Shown: one piece after another, positions 13,400 through 21,357 of the stretch
Layout of the letters: each line of letters opens with the position of its first letter
Numbering within the stretch: the first letter of the stretch is position 1
Assembly (NCBI RefSeq): GCF_002104795.1
Contig: NZ_NCXO01000031.1
Location: forward strand, 1 to 49,947
Direction: 5' to 3'
Length of the DNA stretch: 49,947 nt
From: Mycolicibacillus koreensis
GTDB taxonomy: Bacteria > Actinomycetota > Actinomycetes > Mycobacteriales > Mycobacteriaceae
Notes under the pieces: generated by a model
The model's database searches: none
The model's input: the letters and a program-made list of their open reading frames with translations, nothing else
What the model was told of the DNA's origin: nothing
Position numbers and translations under genes: made by a program

Positions 13400-13426
13400 C
13401 AGCGACGAAAGGCGAGGGGGTAGCAG

Positions 13427-15232
13427 GTGCTGGGCGTCGGCGCCGTCATCGCGGGCTACCGGGTCGAGCGGGTACTCGGTGTCGGCGGGATGGGTGCTGT
13501 CTATCTGGTGGCCAACCCCGAACTGCCCCGCCGGGACGCATTGAAGGTGCTCTCCGCCGGGCTGTCCAACGACCCCAACTTCCGGGCCCGGTTCATCCGC
13601 GAGGCCGACGTCGCCTCCCAGCTCGACCACCCCAACATCGTGTCGATCTACCGGCGCGGAACCACCCCGGACGGTCAGCTGTGGATCGCCATGCAGTTCG
13701 TCGACGGCGTCAACGCCGATCAGGCCCTGCGGGCCAGACAGATGTCCCCGCAACGTGCGGTGCGCATCGTCGGCGAGGTCGGCAGGGCGCTGGACTACGC
13801 GCGTCGACGCGGGGTGATCCACCGCGACGTGAAGCCGGCGAACATCCTGCTCACCGGTGGGGACGGCGACGAGGAACGTGCGCTGCTCGGTGATTTCGGG
13901 ATCGCCCGCGCACTCGACGACGTCGGCCTGACCGGTACCGCCGGGGTGATGGCCACGGTGTCCTATGCCGCGCCGGAGGTGATCTCCGGTGGCCAGGTCG
14001 ACGGGCGCGCCGACCTGTATTCGTTGGGGTGCACACTGTTTCGGTTGCTCAGTGGGCGCTCGCCGTTCGAGGGCACCGGATCGCAGGCGTCGGTCATCAT
14101 GGCGCACCTGCAGACACCGCCGCCGCGGATCTCCGAGGTCGCGCCGTGGCTGCCGCCGGCACTGGACCCGGTGCTGACCAAGGCGTTGGCCAAAGAGCCC
14201 GACCAGCGCTACGCCAGCGGCGCGGAGTTGGCGGCGGCCGCCGACGCGGCGCTGCGCACGCCGGCGCAGGTCGGCCCCGGCGCCCACCCTGTCGCCCACC
14301 CCGCGCCGATGCAGTGGCAGCCGCAGCACGCCGCTCCGACGATGCAACCGCAGGGGCCGCAGTTCTTCGGTGGGCCCCCACCGGGGCTCTCGCCGAGCAC
14401 CCCCAGCACGCTGAGGACACCGCCGGCGCCACAGCGGCCCGGTCGGGGGCGGACGGCGGCGTTGGCCGTGGCCGCAGCGCTGTTGGCGGTTGCGGTACTG
14501 GTCGGTGTCCTCGTGCTGATCCGCCAGGCGTCTCACTCCGATTCCACAGCGAAGAGTTCGACCGCGCCCACCTCGAGCAGCCCCGCGGTGAACACCAGCG
14601 CGACCAGTGCCTCGAGCACCCCGAGTTCTGCCAAATCGACCGGCGTGGTCCCGGTGTCGGCGCTCGCCGATGTGCTGTTGAGTCCCGAGGAGTTGAGCCA
14701 CGCAGTCGGGGCCCCATCGCTGACGGTGGTCAAAGACCAGGACAGCATGTGGTCGGACACGATCGTCGACAAGGACTGCGACAGTGTGGTGATGGTCAAC
14801 GCGCAGGCCGACTACGCCGGCAGCGGGTACACCGCGATCCGTTCGCGGGCGTTGCAGGACAACCCCAAAGACGTGCGGTGGGATGTCGGTCAGGCGGTGG
14901 TGTCGTTCACCCGCGCCGAGGACGCCACGAACTACGTCGACCGCAGCGCCGAGGTCTGGAAGAAGTGCGCCAACCGGACCATCAACGCCCGGGCCTCCCA
15001 GGAGACGAACTCCGAGGACCTCATGTGGAAGGTCGGTCCGGTCAGCGACGCCGACGGCATCGTGTCCACGACCCGCGTCCCGGAGGGCGCGGCCAACGCC
15101 ATGTGTCAGGAAGCGCTGTCCTCGCGTGACAATGTCGTGATCCGGGTGTGGGTGTGCCAACGGGACGGCGGTGACATGGTGGTGCGCAACGTCATCGACG
15201 CGATCGCCGATAAGGTCAGCTCCCACAGCTGA
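13427..15232 (+). CDS. PknH-like transmembrane Ser/Thr protein kinase with extracytoplasmic sensor domain
   Basis: 601-residue receptor kinase. Cytoplasmic Hanks-type kinase domain about residues 8-275: glycine loop GVGGMG, catalytic-site Lys40 (DALKVL), HRDVKPAN with Asp134, DFG Asp156, then a short activation segment with several Thr and an APEV end. A Pro/Gln-rich juxtamembrane linker follows (about 280-340), one membrane helix about 343-366, a Ser/Thr linker, and a C-terminal domain of about 190 residues with Cys451, Cys514, Cys560 and Cys577, the four-cysteine pattern of the PknH sensor domain that forms two disulfides. GTG 13427 follows GAGGGGG. The fit is to PknH-type kinases, but PknH itself lies elsewhere in M. 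tuberculosis, so this looks like an extra paralogue. It converges on the nuclease lipoprotein gene. Ligand and substrates unknown. Confidence 0.9.
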   Translation: MLGVGAVIAGYRVERVLGVGGMGAVYLVANPELPRRDALKVLSAGLSNDPNFRARFIREADVASQLDHPNIVSIYRRGTTPDGQLWIAMQFVDGVNADQALRARQMSPQRAVRIVGEVGRALDYARRRGVIHRDVKPANILLTGGDGDEERALLGDFGIARALDDVGLTGTAGVMATVSYAAPEVISGGQVDGRADLYSLGCTLFRLLSGRSPFEGTGSQASVIMAHLQTPPPRISEVAPWLPPALDPVLTKALAKEPDQRYASGAELAAAADAALRTPAQVGPGAHPVAHPAPMQWQPQHAAPTMQPQGPQFFGGPPPGLSPSTPSTLRTPPAPQRPGRGRTAALAVAAALLAVAVLVGVLVLIRQASHSDSTAKSSTAPTSSSPAVNTSATSASSTPSSAKSTGVVPVSALADVLLSPEELSHAVGAPSLTVVKDQDSMWSDTIVDKDCDSVVMVNAQADYAGSGYTAIRSRALQDNPKDVRWDVGQAVVSFTRAEDATNYVDRSAEVWKKCANRTINARASQETNSEDLMWKVGPVSDADGIVSTTRVPEGAANAMCQEALSSRDNVVIRVWVCQRDGGDMVVRNVIDAIADKVSSHS

Positions 15233-15283
15233 GAAGGGCGCTGCGGGGAAAAGCGTTGTGGCACCGCGGTTGACGGTTAATCC

Positions 15284-16195
15284 TCATTCGCAGGCGATGC
15301 CGTCGCGGTCGCCGTCGAGTTCAGGTCGGTATCCGGGACTGCCGGCGTACAGTGGGGCCGCCCCGGCCGCGCGCGCCGCAGCGCAGTTGGGGAAATACAC
15401 CGCGGGGCCGTCCACCGGCGGCGGCAGCGGGGGCGCCAACGGTACCGGGATCGGGGCCACAACGACCGGTGGCTGCCCGCAGTCCTCGGCGAAGATCCGT
15501 GCGATCGCGTCGTGTTCGGCCTGGGTCACCCACAGTCCGTAATCGGCCTTCACCGAGACGATCCGGGAGACGTAGGTGCACCGGTAGGCCTTGTTCGGCG
15601 GCAGCCACGTTGCCGCGTCGCCGTCGCCCTTCTGTTCATTGATCGGGCCGGAGGTCGCCTGCAGGTTGACCGGATCGTTGGCGAAGTTGCGTCGGGTGTC
15701 GCCGTCCCACTGCTGCGCGCCTTTCTGCCAGGCGTCGGAGAGGGCGACGACGTGATCGATCTGGACGTGCGCGGAGGTGCCGCGGCCACGCTGAAAGTCG
15801 ATGACGGTTCCGGTGTAGGGGTCGTCGAGGATTCCGCGCAGCACGACGCAGCCGTTGGTTCCCGGTTTGAGTTCGGTGTCGGTGAGATCGCGGCGCAGAA
15901 CGTCGTTGCGGGTGTCGCAGCCGTTGTGGCCGCCGGCGACGGTCACGTCGTCGCTCCATGCCTGACCGAACAGCGCGCGGTCATAGCCGGTTTTGGGCGC
16001 ACGGCCCTTGACGGGCAGACCGGCCAGCAGCGCGCTGGGAGAATCGTCGGGCACCTCGGCGGTGGCCACGGGAGTCACCGTGACCGCGTCGGTCAGGCCG
16101 CCGTGCCCGGTACAGCCGGTGAGAAAGACCGCCGTCGCGAGAACGGCCGCCGTCGCCGCCAGGGCCGCTGCACGCGCAGAAGGTGCCCGCCTCAC
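15284..16195 (-). CDS. Lipoprotein nuclease: HNH/DUF1524 domain plus Excalibur domain
   Basis: 303 residues. Signal sequence ends in lipobox LTGC near residue 29, so the protein should be anchored outside the membrane. Residues about 60-245 carry the GmrSD-C/DUF1524 nuclease pattern: an IDHVVALSDAW core with DH, NFANDPVNLQA and NEQKGDGDAATWLPP. The last about 40 residues are an Excalibur calcium-binding module (YFPNCAAARAAGAAPLY, then DGDRDGIACE) with DxDxDG-like ligands and two Cys. This is a predicted secreted, metal-dependent DNase. GTG 16195 has a strong GAGGAG site; the longer open frame lacks one. Possible roles are DNA-derived nutrient use, biofilm turnover or competition. The kinase gene ends 51 nt away on the other strand. 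Confidence 0.85.
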   Translation of the reverse strand: MRRAPSARAAALAATAAVLATAVFLTGCTGHGGLTDAVTVTPVATAEVPDDSPSALLAGLPVKGRAPKTGYDRALFGQAWSDDVTVAGGHNGCDTRNDVLRRDLTDTELKPGTNGCVVLRGILDDPYTGTVIDFQRGRGTSAHVQIDHVVALSDAWQKGAQQWDGDTRRNFANDPVNLQATSGPINEQKGDGDAATWLPPNKAYRCTYVSRIVSVKADYGLWVTQAEHDAIARIFAEDCGQPPVVVAPIPVPLAPPLPPPVDGPAVYFPNCAAARAAGAAPLYAGSPGYRPELDGDRDGIACE

Positions 16196-16301
16196 CGCTG
16201 ACTCCTCGGATCTCGTGCCGGCGCGGGCCGGCTCCCACGGCGCAACCGCCGGTGGGCTCACCCTAGGCGATGGCCCACCGCTTCCGGTCGATACCGCCGG
16301 T

Positions 16302-16547
16302 TCAGCGCGGCGACACCTCGAGGTTGAGTCCGAGCACGCTGGTGATCGCCACCACCAGCTCCAGTTTCACCGACCCGGCGCCGTACTCGACCGCCTGCAC
16401 GCTGGAGCGGGACACGCCGGCAAGTTCGGCCAACGATTGCTGGGTCAATTGAAGGTCGATGCGGCGGGCAGCGACCCGTTCGCCGATCCCGGCGATGGCC
16501 GGTGTTGACGCAGCACGGCTGGGACTGGTTCGACGTGGACCGGTCAC
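16302..16547 (-). CDS. HipB/Y4mF-like XRE-family repressor without a toxin partner
   Basis: 81 residues. A lambda-repressor-like helix-turn-helix spans about residues 20-75, with IGERVAARRIDLQLTQQSLA, LAGVSRSSVQAVEYG and a final beta strand LGLNLEV, the hallmark of HipB-type antitoxins. HipB is normally followed by the kinase-like toxin HipA, but here the next gene is the nuclease lipoprotein and no HipA-like frame exists nearby. It could be an orphan antitoxin or a true regulator of its neighbours. GTG 16547 follows AGGGGG by 4 nt. The palindrome at 16621-16634 upstream is a candidate binding site. Confidence 0.75.
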   Translation of the reverse strand: MTGPRRTSPSRAASTPAIAGIGERVAARRIDLQLTQQSLAELAGVSRSSVQAVEYGAGSVKLELVVAITSVLGLNLEVSPR

Positions 16548-16734
16548 CGTACCCCCTATGTTGGTGCGAGGCTGGAAAAGCGTTGGCCACGACGCGGATC
16601 GCCCGGAAGGCCATATTTAACGTACTATAGTGCGGTATAAGGCAGTGCACCGCGCCGCCTGGCTACCGCGCCGCCTGCCCAGGTGTCGGTGGGGCGGTGC
16701 ATGGCGGACCGCACAACGGGGTATGGGTGATGCT
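16548..16734. promoter_or_regulatory. Divergent control region between the HipB-like gene and ctaD2, with a near-perfect palindrome
   Basis: An AT-rich patch at 16613-16640 contains CGTACTATAGTGCG (16621-16634), a 14-bp palindrome with one mismatched pair around the perfect core ACTATAGT. TATAGT on the leftward strand and TATAAG (16636-16641) on the rightward strand could serve as opposing -10 elements, so a protein bound here would influence both genes. Confidence 0.5.
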
Positions 16735-18471
16735 GTGACAACGTTTGCCGAACGCTCCAGCACCACCGAACCCGTCCCGGTGCGGCCCTATCCGCCGCGA
16801 ACCGCTCCACGTGGCGCCTTCCTGTACAAGGCGATCACCACCACCGACCCGAAGCTGCTCGGGATCATGTACGTGGTCACCACGTTCAGCTTCTTTTTGA
16901 TCGGTGGGCTGATGGCGCTGTTCATGCGCCTGGAGCTGGCGGCCCCCGGACTGCAGTTCCTCTCCAACGAGCAGTACAACCAGCTGTTCACCATGCACGG
17001 CACGATCATGCTGCTGCTGTATGCCACGCCGGTGGTGTTCGGTTTCGCGAACATGGTGCTGCCGCTGCAGATCGGCGCCCCCGACGTGGCGTTCCCGCGG
17101 CTCAACGCGTTCAGTTACTGGCTGTATCTGTTCGGTGCGCTGATCACCGTCAGCGGGTTCCTCACCCCCGGCGGCGCCGCCGAATTCGGGTGGACCGGCT
17201 ACACCCCGCTGTCCAACGCGCTGCACTCGCCGGGCGCGGGCGCGGACCTGTGGATCACCGGGCTGGCGGTGGCCGGTCTGGGCACCATCTTGGGTGCGGT
17301 CAACATGATCACCACCGTGGTGTGCATGCGCGCCCCCGGAATGACGATGTTCCGGTTGCCGATCTTCACCTGGAACATCCTCATCACGATGATCATGGTG
17401 CTGATCGTGTTTCCGCTGTTGACCGCGGCGCTGCTCGGGCTGGCATTCGACCGTCACCTCGGCGGGCACATCTACGACCCGGGCAGCGGCGGGGTCATCC
17501 TGTGGCAGCATCTGTTCTGGTTCTTCGGCCACCCCGAGGTCTACATCGTGGCGTTGCCGTTCTTCGGCATCGTCACCGAGATCTTCCCGGTGTTCTCCCG
17601 CAAACCGGTCTTCGGCTACACGATGATGGTCTACGCCACGATGGCGATCGCGGGGTTGTCCACCGCGGTGTGGGCGCACCACATGTTCGCCACCGGCGCG
17701 GTGCTGCTGCCGTTCTTCTCGCTGCTGAGCTACATGATCGCGGTGCCGACCGGGATCAAGTTCTTCAACTGGATCGGCACCATGTGGAAGGGCCAGTTGA
17801 CATTTGAGACCCCGATGCTGTTCTCCCTCGGGTTCGCCGTGACGTTCCTCGCCGGTGGGCTCTCCGGGGTCATGCTGGCCAGCCCGCCGATCGACTTCCA
17901 CGTCACCGACACCTACTTCCTGGTGGCGCACTTCCACTACGTGCTGTTCGGCACGATCGTGTTCGCCACGTTCGCCGGGATCTACTTCTGGTTCCCCAAG
18001 ATGACCGGTCGTCTCCTCGACGAACGTCTGGGCAAGCTGCACTTCTGGCTGACGTTCATCGGGTTCCACACCACGTTCTTGGTGCAGCACTGGCTGGGCA
18101 ACGAGGGCATGCCGCGCCGCTACGCCGACTACCTCGACATCGACGGCTACCAGCCGCTCAACATCGTCTCCACCATCGGTGCCCTGATCCTGGCGACCTC
18201 GATGCTGCCGTTCGTGTGGAACGTGTTCAAGAGCTGGCGCTACGGCGAGGTCGTCACCGTCGACGACCCGTGGGGCTACGGCTGTTCGCTGGAGTGGGCG
18301 ACCAGTTGCCCGCCGCCGCGGCACAACTTCACCGAACTGCCGCGGATCCGCTCCGAGCGCCCCGCATTCGAGCTGCACTACCCGCACATGATCGAACGGA
18401 TGCGGTCCGAGGCCTACATCGGGGCCGGCCACCCGCCGCACAGCCACCTCGGGGTGCCGGTGGGCGAATAA
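16735..18471 (+). CDS. ctaD: CtaD paralogue, aa3-type cytochrome c oxidase subunit I
   Basis: 578-residue, 12-helix membrane protein, the haem-copper catalytic subunit of cytochrome oxidase. Haem a ligands His88 (TMHGTIM) and His401, haem a3 ligand His399 (HFHYVLFG), and CuB ligands His266 with cross-linked Tyr270 (GHPEVY), His315 and His316 (WAHHMF) are all present, so it should be active. The C-terminus [11 protein letters not shown] is shared with mycobacterial CtaD (Rv3043c). The near-universal TTDHK motif at the N-terminus reads TTDPK (Pro39). No other oxidase subunit is encoded nearby, so this is probably a second subunit I that combines with CtaC/E/F made elsewhere. GTG 16735 was chosen by the MTTFAERS start; ATG 16723 is an alternative. 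Confidence 0.92.
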   Translation: MTTFAERSSTTEPVPVRPYPPRTAPRGAFLYKAITTTDPKLLGIMYVVTTFSFFLIGGLMALFMRLELAAPGLQFLSNEQYNQLFTMHGTIMLLLYATPVVFGFANMVLPLQIGAPDVAFPRLNAFSYWLYLFGALITVSGFLTPGGAAEFGWTGYTPLSNALHSPGAGADLWITGLAVAGLGTILGAVNMITTVVCMRAPGMTMFRLPIFTWNILITMIMVLIVFPLLTAALLGLAFDRHLGGHIYDPGSGGVILWQHLFWFFGHPEVYIVALPFFGIVTEIFPVFSRKPVFGYTMMVYATMAIAGLSTAVWAHHMFATGAVLLPFFSLLSYMIAVPTGIKFFNWIGTMWKGQLTFETPMLFSLGFAVTFLAGGLSGVMLASPPIDFHVTDTYFLVAHFHYVLFGTIVFATFAGIYFWFPKMTGRLLDERLGKLHFWLTFIGFHTTFLVQHWLGNEGMPRRYADYLDIDGYQPLNIVSTIGALILATSMLPFVWNVFKSWRYGEVVTVDDPWGYGCSLEWATSCPPPRHNFTELPRIRSERPAFELHYPHMIERMRSEAYIGAGHPPHSHLGVPVGE

Positions 18472-18475
18472 CCCC

Positions 18476-18925
18476 TCAGCTGCGGGTCGTGGCGACCAGC
18501 GCGTCGAGGTCGGCGGCGTTGCCGCCGGTGAGCTTGCGATGCATCGCCCATGCGATGCGTGCGGCCTCGGTCTTGGCCCGATGCGCCATCGGCCCGCGGT
18601 ACATCTGGTCGATGGTCGCCACCCAGGTGGACAGCCAGCGCACGAAATGCCGACCTGCCAACGGAGTGCGCTCGTGCACCGACAGATGCGCCGGCAGCGG
18701 GCTGCCGCGGTACAGCCCGGCGTGAAACAGCACCGTCTCCCAGAAGTCGGTCATCAACGGGATGTGGGAATCCAGGCCGTTGACGTCACGGACCTGGGCG
18801 AACGGCTCGCCGAGCACGTCGTCGACGAGGATCTGCCCGTAGAAGCGACGCAGCAGGGCCTCCACGTCGGTGCGGTCGGTGATGTCGGTGCCGCCCACCG
18901 CGCCGGTACCGGCGGCGTCAGGCAT
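18476..18925 (-). CDS. Group III truncated haemoglobin
   Basis: 149 residues of the trHb3 class: LLRRFYGQILVDDVLGEPF (helix B with the usual Tyr), LMTDFWETVLF, and HFVRWLSTWVATIDQMY carrying the likely proximal His. Members bind haem and handle O2 or NO. M. tuberculosis has classes I and II but lacks class III, so this is an accessory gene relative to it. ATG 18925 overlaps the stop of the upstream regulator by 8 nt, so the two are cotranscribed. It ends only 4 nt from the stop of ctaD2, convergently. Together these suggest a role in respiratory NO or low-oxygen response. Confidence 0.88.
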   Translation of the reverse strand: MPDAAGTGAVGGTDITDRTDVEALLRRFYGQILVDDVLGEPFAQVRDVNGLDSHIPLMTDFWETVLFHAGLYRGSPLPAHLSVHERTPLAGRHFVRWLSTWVATIDQMYRGPMAHRAKTEAARIAWAMHRKLTGGNAADLDALVATTRS

Positions 18926-19673
18926 CGCGGAACACCTTCGCGACACAGAGTTCCGGGGTCACAAACGGCTCCAAGTCCACCTGCAACTGCGACCCGGCGC
19001 CGCGTTCGGGCCCCGCGTTGGGGTCGGCGTCGGCCAACCCCTGCAGCAGCCCCAGATGGATGCCGCAACTGACTTCCGGATACTCCAGGGCCAATTCGCG
19101 CACCGGACAGCCGCGCAACCGGATGGTGCGCTGGCGGGCGGCGCGACCCCGGCTCGGGGCGTCGGCAGGGGTCGTGGAGGTGTCCGGGTCGGGGGCGAAG
19201 CCCATGCGCTCGAACACCGTGGTGGCCAACGCGGTCTGCGACTCCAGCAGATCATCGGCGGTGTCGGCGTCGCCGTCGGTCTCGTGGGGGGTCTCGGTCA
19301 GGATCCGCGCCGCCCATCGGCGTCCGGCCCGCTGGGCCTTCTGGCGACGCTCGGCGACGGTCTCGCCGAGTTCCATCGCCAGCACCTCCACCACGCTGCG
19401 ATAGTCCATGCGCCCCTGCACCGCGACATAGCCGGTGCGGGGCCGGCCCACGCCCTGGCGGTTGATTCGGGTGCGGGCCACCAGGCCCGCGCTGCACAGG
19501 CCGTCGAGGTGGAACCGGACCGTGGTCACGTGCAGGCCGGTGCGCTGCGCCAACGTGGTGACATCGACCGCGCCGTTGTATTCGCGGACCAGGCCGAGCA
19601 CCCGATCGCGCTGGCGATTGCGCGGCCAGCGCGCCTGTCGGCCCGGTTGCTGTCCGTTGCGGTCCTCGTCCAC
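18918..19673 (-). CDS. Winged-helix regulator with C-terminal cysteine cluster (SufR-like Fe-S sensor)
   Basis: 251 residues. N-terminal ArsR/DeoR-like HTH about residues 20-90 (VLGLVREYNGAVDVTTLAQ, HVTTVRFHLDGL) with wing GRPRTGYV, a helical middle, and a C-terminal region with Cys189 (RGCPVREL), Cys203 (VSCGIHLG, plus nearby His) and Cys243 (PELCVAKV). C-x13-C followed by a later Cys resembles the SufR family, which ligates a [4Fe-4S] or [2Fe-2S] cluster and senses iron, redox state or NO. A Ser/Thr/Pro linker lies between. GTG 19673 has an excellent AAGGAGG site. It heads the operon with the trHb3 gene, which it probably controls. Cluster binding is inferred. Confidence 0.82.
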   Translation of the reverse strand: MDEDRNGQQPGRQARWPRNRQRDRVLGLVREYNGAVDVTTLAQRTGLHVTTVRFHLDGLCSAGLVARTRINRQGVGRPRTGYVAVQGRMDYRSVVEVLAMELGETVAERRQKAQRAGRRWAARILTETPHETDGDADTADDLLESQTALATTVFERMGFAPDPDTSTTPADAPSRGRAARQRTIRLRGCPVRELALEYPEVSCGIHLGLLQGLADADPNAGPERGAGSQLQVDLEPFVTPELCVAKVFRDA

Positions 19674-19717
19674 CCGGGAGCCTCCTTCGACCGCGTGTGC
19701 GGCACCTGCACTCGCCG

Positions 19718-19730
19718 CCGTATATAACGG
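19718..19730 (-). promoter_or_regulatory. Candidate -10/operator of the regulator-trHb3 operon
   Basis: The site reads CCGTATATAACGG on the given strand, with 4-bp inverted arms CCGT/ACGG around a TATATA core. On the leftward strand TATATA would serve as the -10, about 45 nt before GTG 19673. A repressor bound to the arms would cover the promoter. Confidence 0.35.
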
Positions 19731-19825
19731 ACAGCGATCGTTGAAATTTTAGCATCGGGGCCGGCTGTCGAGATGTGCCGATAGTCACCCCGTTCGCCGT
19801 TCGCCACCATAACCGACGCCGCCGG

Positions 19826-19831
19826 TAGCCT
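19826..19831 (+). promoter_or_regulatory. -10 hexamer of leaderless fadD36
   Basis: TAGCCT ends 7 nt before GTG 19839 and no Shine-Dalgarno is present, so the mRNA should start at the start codon. Confidence 0.5.
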
Positions 19832-19838
19832 CGGGTCC

Positions 19839-21245
19839 GTGCTGTTGCCCTCGCTCAATCCCGACGCCGCCGGGCCCGACCTGCCCGACGTCATCCGCAT
19901 CGACGGCGCCACGCTCAGCCGCAGCCAGGCGATCGGCGCGGCCACCGCGGTCGCCGAACGCATCGGCGGGCTCTCCCGGGTCGCGGTACTGGCCACCCCC
20001 ACCGTCTCAACGGTGCTCGCGGTGGCCGGTGGTCTGCTCGCCGGGGTGCCGGTGGTGCCGGTGCCCCCCGATGCCGGGTCCGCCGAACGCGCCCACATCC
20101 TCGCGGACTCCGCCGCCCAAGCCTGGCTCGGCGGCGCCCCCGACGATCCGGCGGGCCTGCCGCACATCCCGGTGCGCCGCTACGCGCAGTCGTTTCACCG
20201 CTACCGCGAGCCGTCCCCGGAGGCGACCGCGCTGATCATCTACACCTCCGGCACCACCGGGGCGCCCAAGGGAGTCCCGGTGAGCCGCCGGGCGATCGCC
20301 GCCGACCTCGACGCGCTCGCCGCCGCGTGGCAGTGGAGCCCCGATGACGTCCTGGTGCACGGGCTGCCGCTGTTCCACGTGCACGGCCTGGTGCTGGGGC
20401 TGCTGGGATCGCTGCGGGTCGGCAACCGTTTCGTCCACACCGGCACACCCACCCCGGCCGGCTACGCCGAGGCCGCCGCGGCGGGCGGCACCCTCTTTTT
20501 CGGGGTGCCCACCGTGTGGTCACGGCTGGTCGCCGAGCCCGCCGCGGCCGGCGCGATGGGCGCGGCACGGCTGCTGGTCAGCGGCTCCGCTCCGCTGCCG
20601 GTGCCGGTCTTCGACCGGCTCGCCGCGCTCACCGGTCACCAGCCGATCGAACGCTACGGCAGCACCGAATCGTTGATCACGCTGTCGACCCGCGTGGCGG
20701 GGGAGCGGCGGGCCGGCTGGGTGGGGCTGCCGCTGGACGGGGTCAGCACCCGGCTGGTCGACGAGGCCGACGCGGCGGTGCCCTGCGACGGCGAGACCAT
20801 CGGCCGGCTGCAGGTGCGCGGCCCGATGCTCTTCGACGGCTACCTCAACCGTCCTGAGGCCACCGCCGAGGCGTTCGACGCCGACGGCTGGTACCGCACC
20901 GGGGATGTGGCGGTCATCGACGCCGCGGGCATGCACCGCATCGTCGGACGAGAATCGGTGGACCTGATCAAAACCGGGGGTTTCCGGGTCGGGGCCGGCG
21001 AGATCGAGACGGTCCTGCTGGGCCATCCCGGGGTGGCCGAGGCCGCCGTGGTCGGACTGCCCGACGCGGACCTCGGTCAGCGGATCGTGGCGTTCGTCGT
21101 CGGCGACGCCGGGGCCGACGAGCTCATCGCGCTGGTCGGCGAGCAACTCTCGGCGCACAAACGTCCCCGCGAGGTGCGCAAGGTCGACGCGCTGCCCCGC
21201 AACGCCATGGGCAAGGTAGTTAAAAAAGCGTTGATGACCGGTTGA
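19839..21245 (+). CDS. fadD36: FadD36-type acyl-CoA synthetase
   Basis: 468-residue member of the ANL (AMP-forming) family that activates a carboxylic acid through an acyl-adenylate. The P-loop-like motif IIYTSGTTGAPKG is at about residues 130-142; YGSTES (A5), GWYRTGDVA (A7), the hinge VGRESVDLIKTGGFRVG (A8) and the C-terminal catalytic lysine in NAMGKVVKKAL (A10) are all there. The start MLLPSLNP matches the MLLASLNP beginning of Rv1193. It is shorter than most FadDs because the N-terminal subdomain is compact, as in malonyl-CoA synthetase-like members. Substrate unknown. It follows the accessory block and restores the M. tuberculosis gene order. Confidence 0.88.
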   Translation: MLLPSLNPDAAGPDLPDVIRIDGATLSRSQAIGAATAVAERIGGLSRVAVLATPTVSTVLAVAGGLLAGVPVVPVPPDAGSAERAHILADSAAQAWLGGAPDDPAGLPHIPVRRYAQSFHRYREPSPEATALIIYTSGTTGAPKGVPVSRRAIAADLDALAAAWQWSPDDVLVHGLPLFHVHGLVLGLLGSLRVGNRFVHTGTPTPAGYAEAAAAGGTLFFGVPTVWSRLVAEPAAAGAMGAARLLVSGSAPLPVPVFDRLAALTGHQPIERYGSTESLITLSTRVAGERRAGWVGLPLDGVSTRLVDEADAAVPCDGETIGRLQVRGPMLFDGYLNRPEATAEAFDADGWYRTGDVAVIDAAGMHRIVGRESVDLIKTGGFRVGAGEIETVLLGHPGVAEAAVVGLPDADLGQRIVAFVVGDAGADELIALVGEQLSAHKRPREVRKVDALPRNAMGKVVKKALMTG

Positions 21246-21281
21246 TCACCGAGAGCTGACTCGGCGCGGCGGCACTGTGGT

Positions 21282-21334
21282 TAGGCTGACGCTCGACGGG
21301 GAACTAAATCTCCCGAACACCGGACGGTCCGGTG
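21282..21334 (+). promoter_or_regulatory. -10 and 17-bp palindrome in the leader of the small lipoprotein gene
   Basis: TAGGCT (21282-21287) is a good -10, giving a leader of about 64 nt. Within it lies CACCGGACGGTCCGGTG (21318-21334), a perfect palindrome of 8-bp arms around one base. It may be a DNA operator or an RNA hairpin near the ribosome binding site GAGAGGGG (21340-21347). Confidence 0.5.
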
Positions 21335-21357
21335 GAACTGAGAGGGGCATCCGCAGC

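Noticed and set aside
13241..15226. 661-codon open frame on the minus strand opposite the kinase gene
   Set aside because: It is antisense to a protein with all kinase motifs in place. Its residues are rich in Arg, Gly and His, the usual result of reading GC-rich codons backward, and no RBS is seen.
16548..16734. Search for a HipA toxin beside the HipB-like gene
   Set aside because: No frame with kinase-like HipA motifs occurs on either strand here; the neighbours are ctaD2 and the nuclease lipoprotein.
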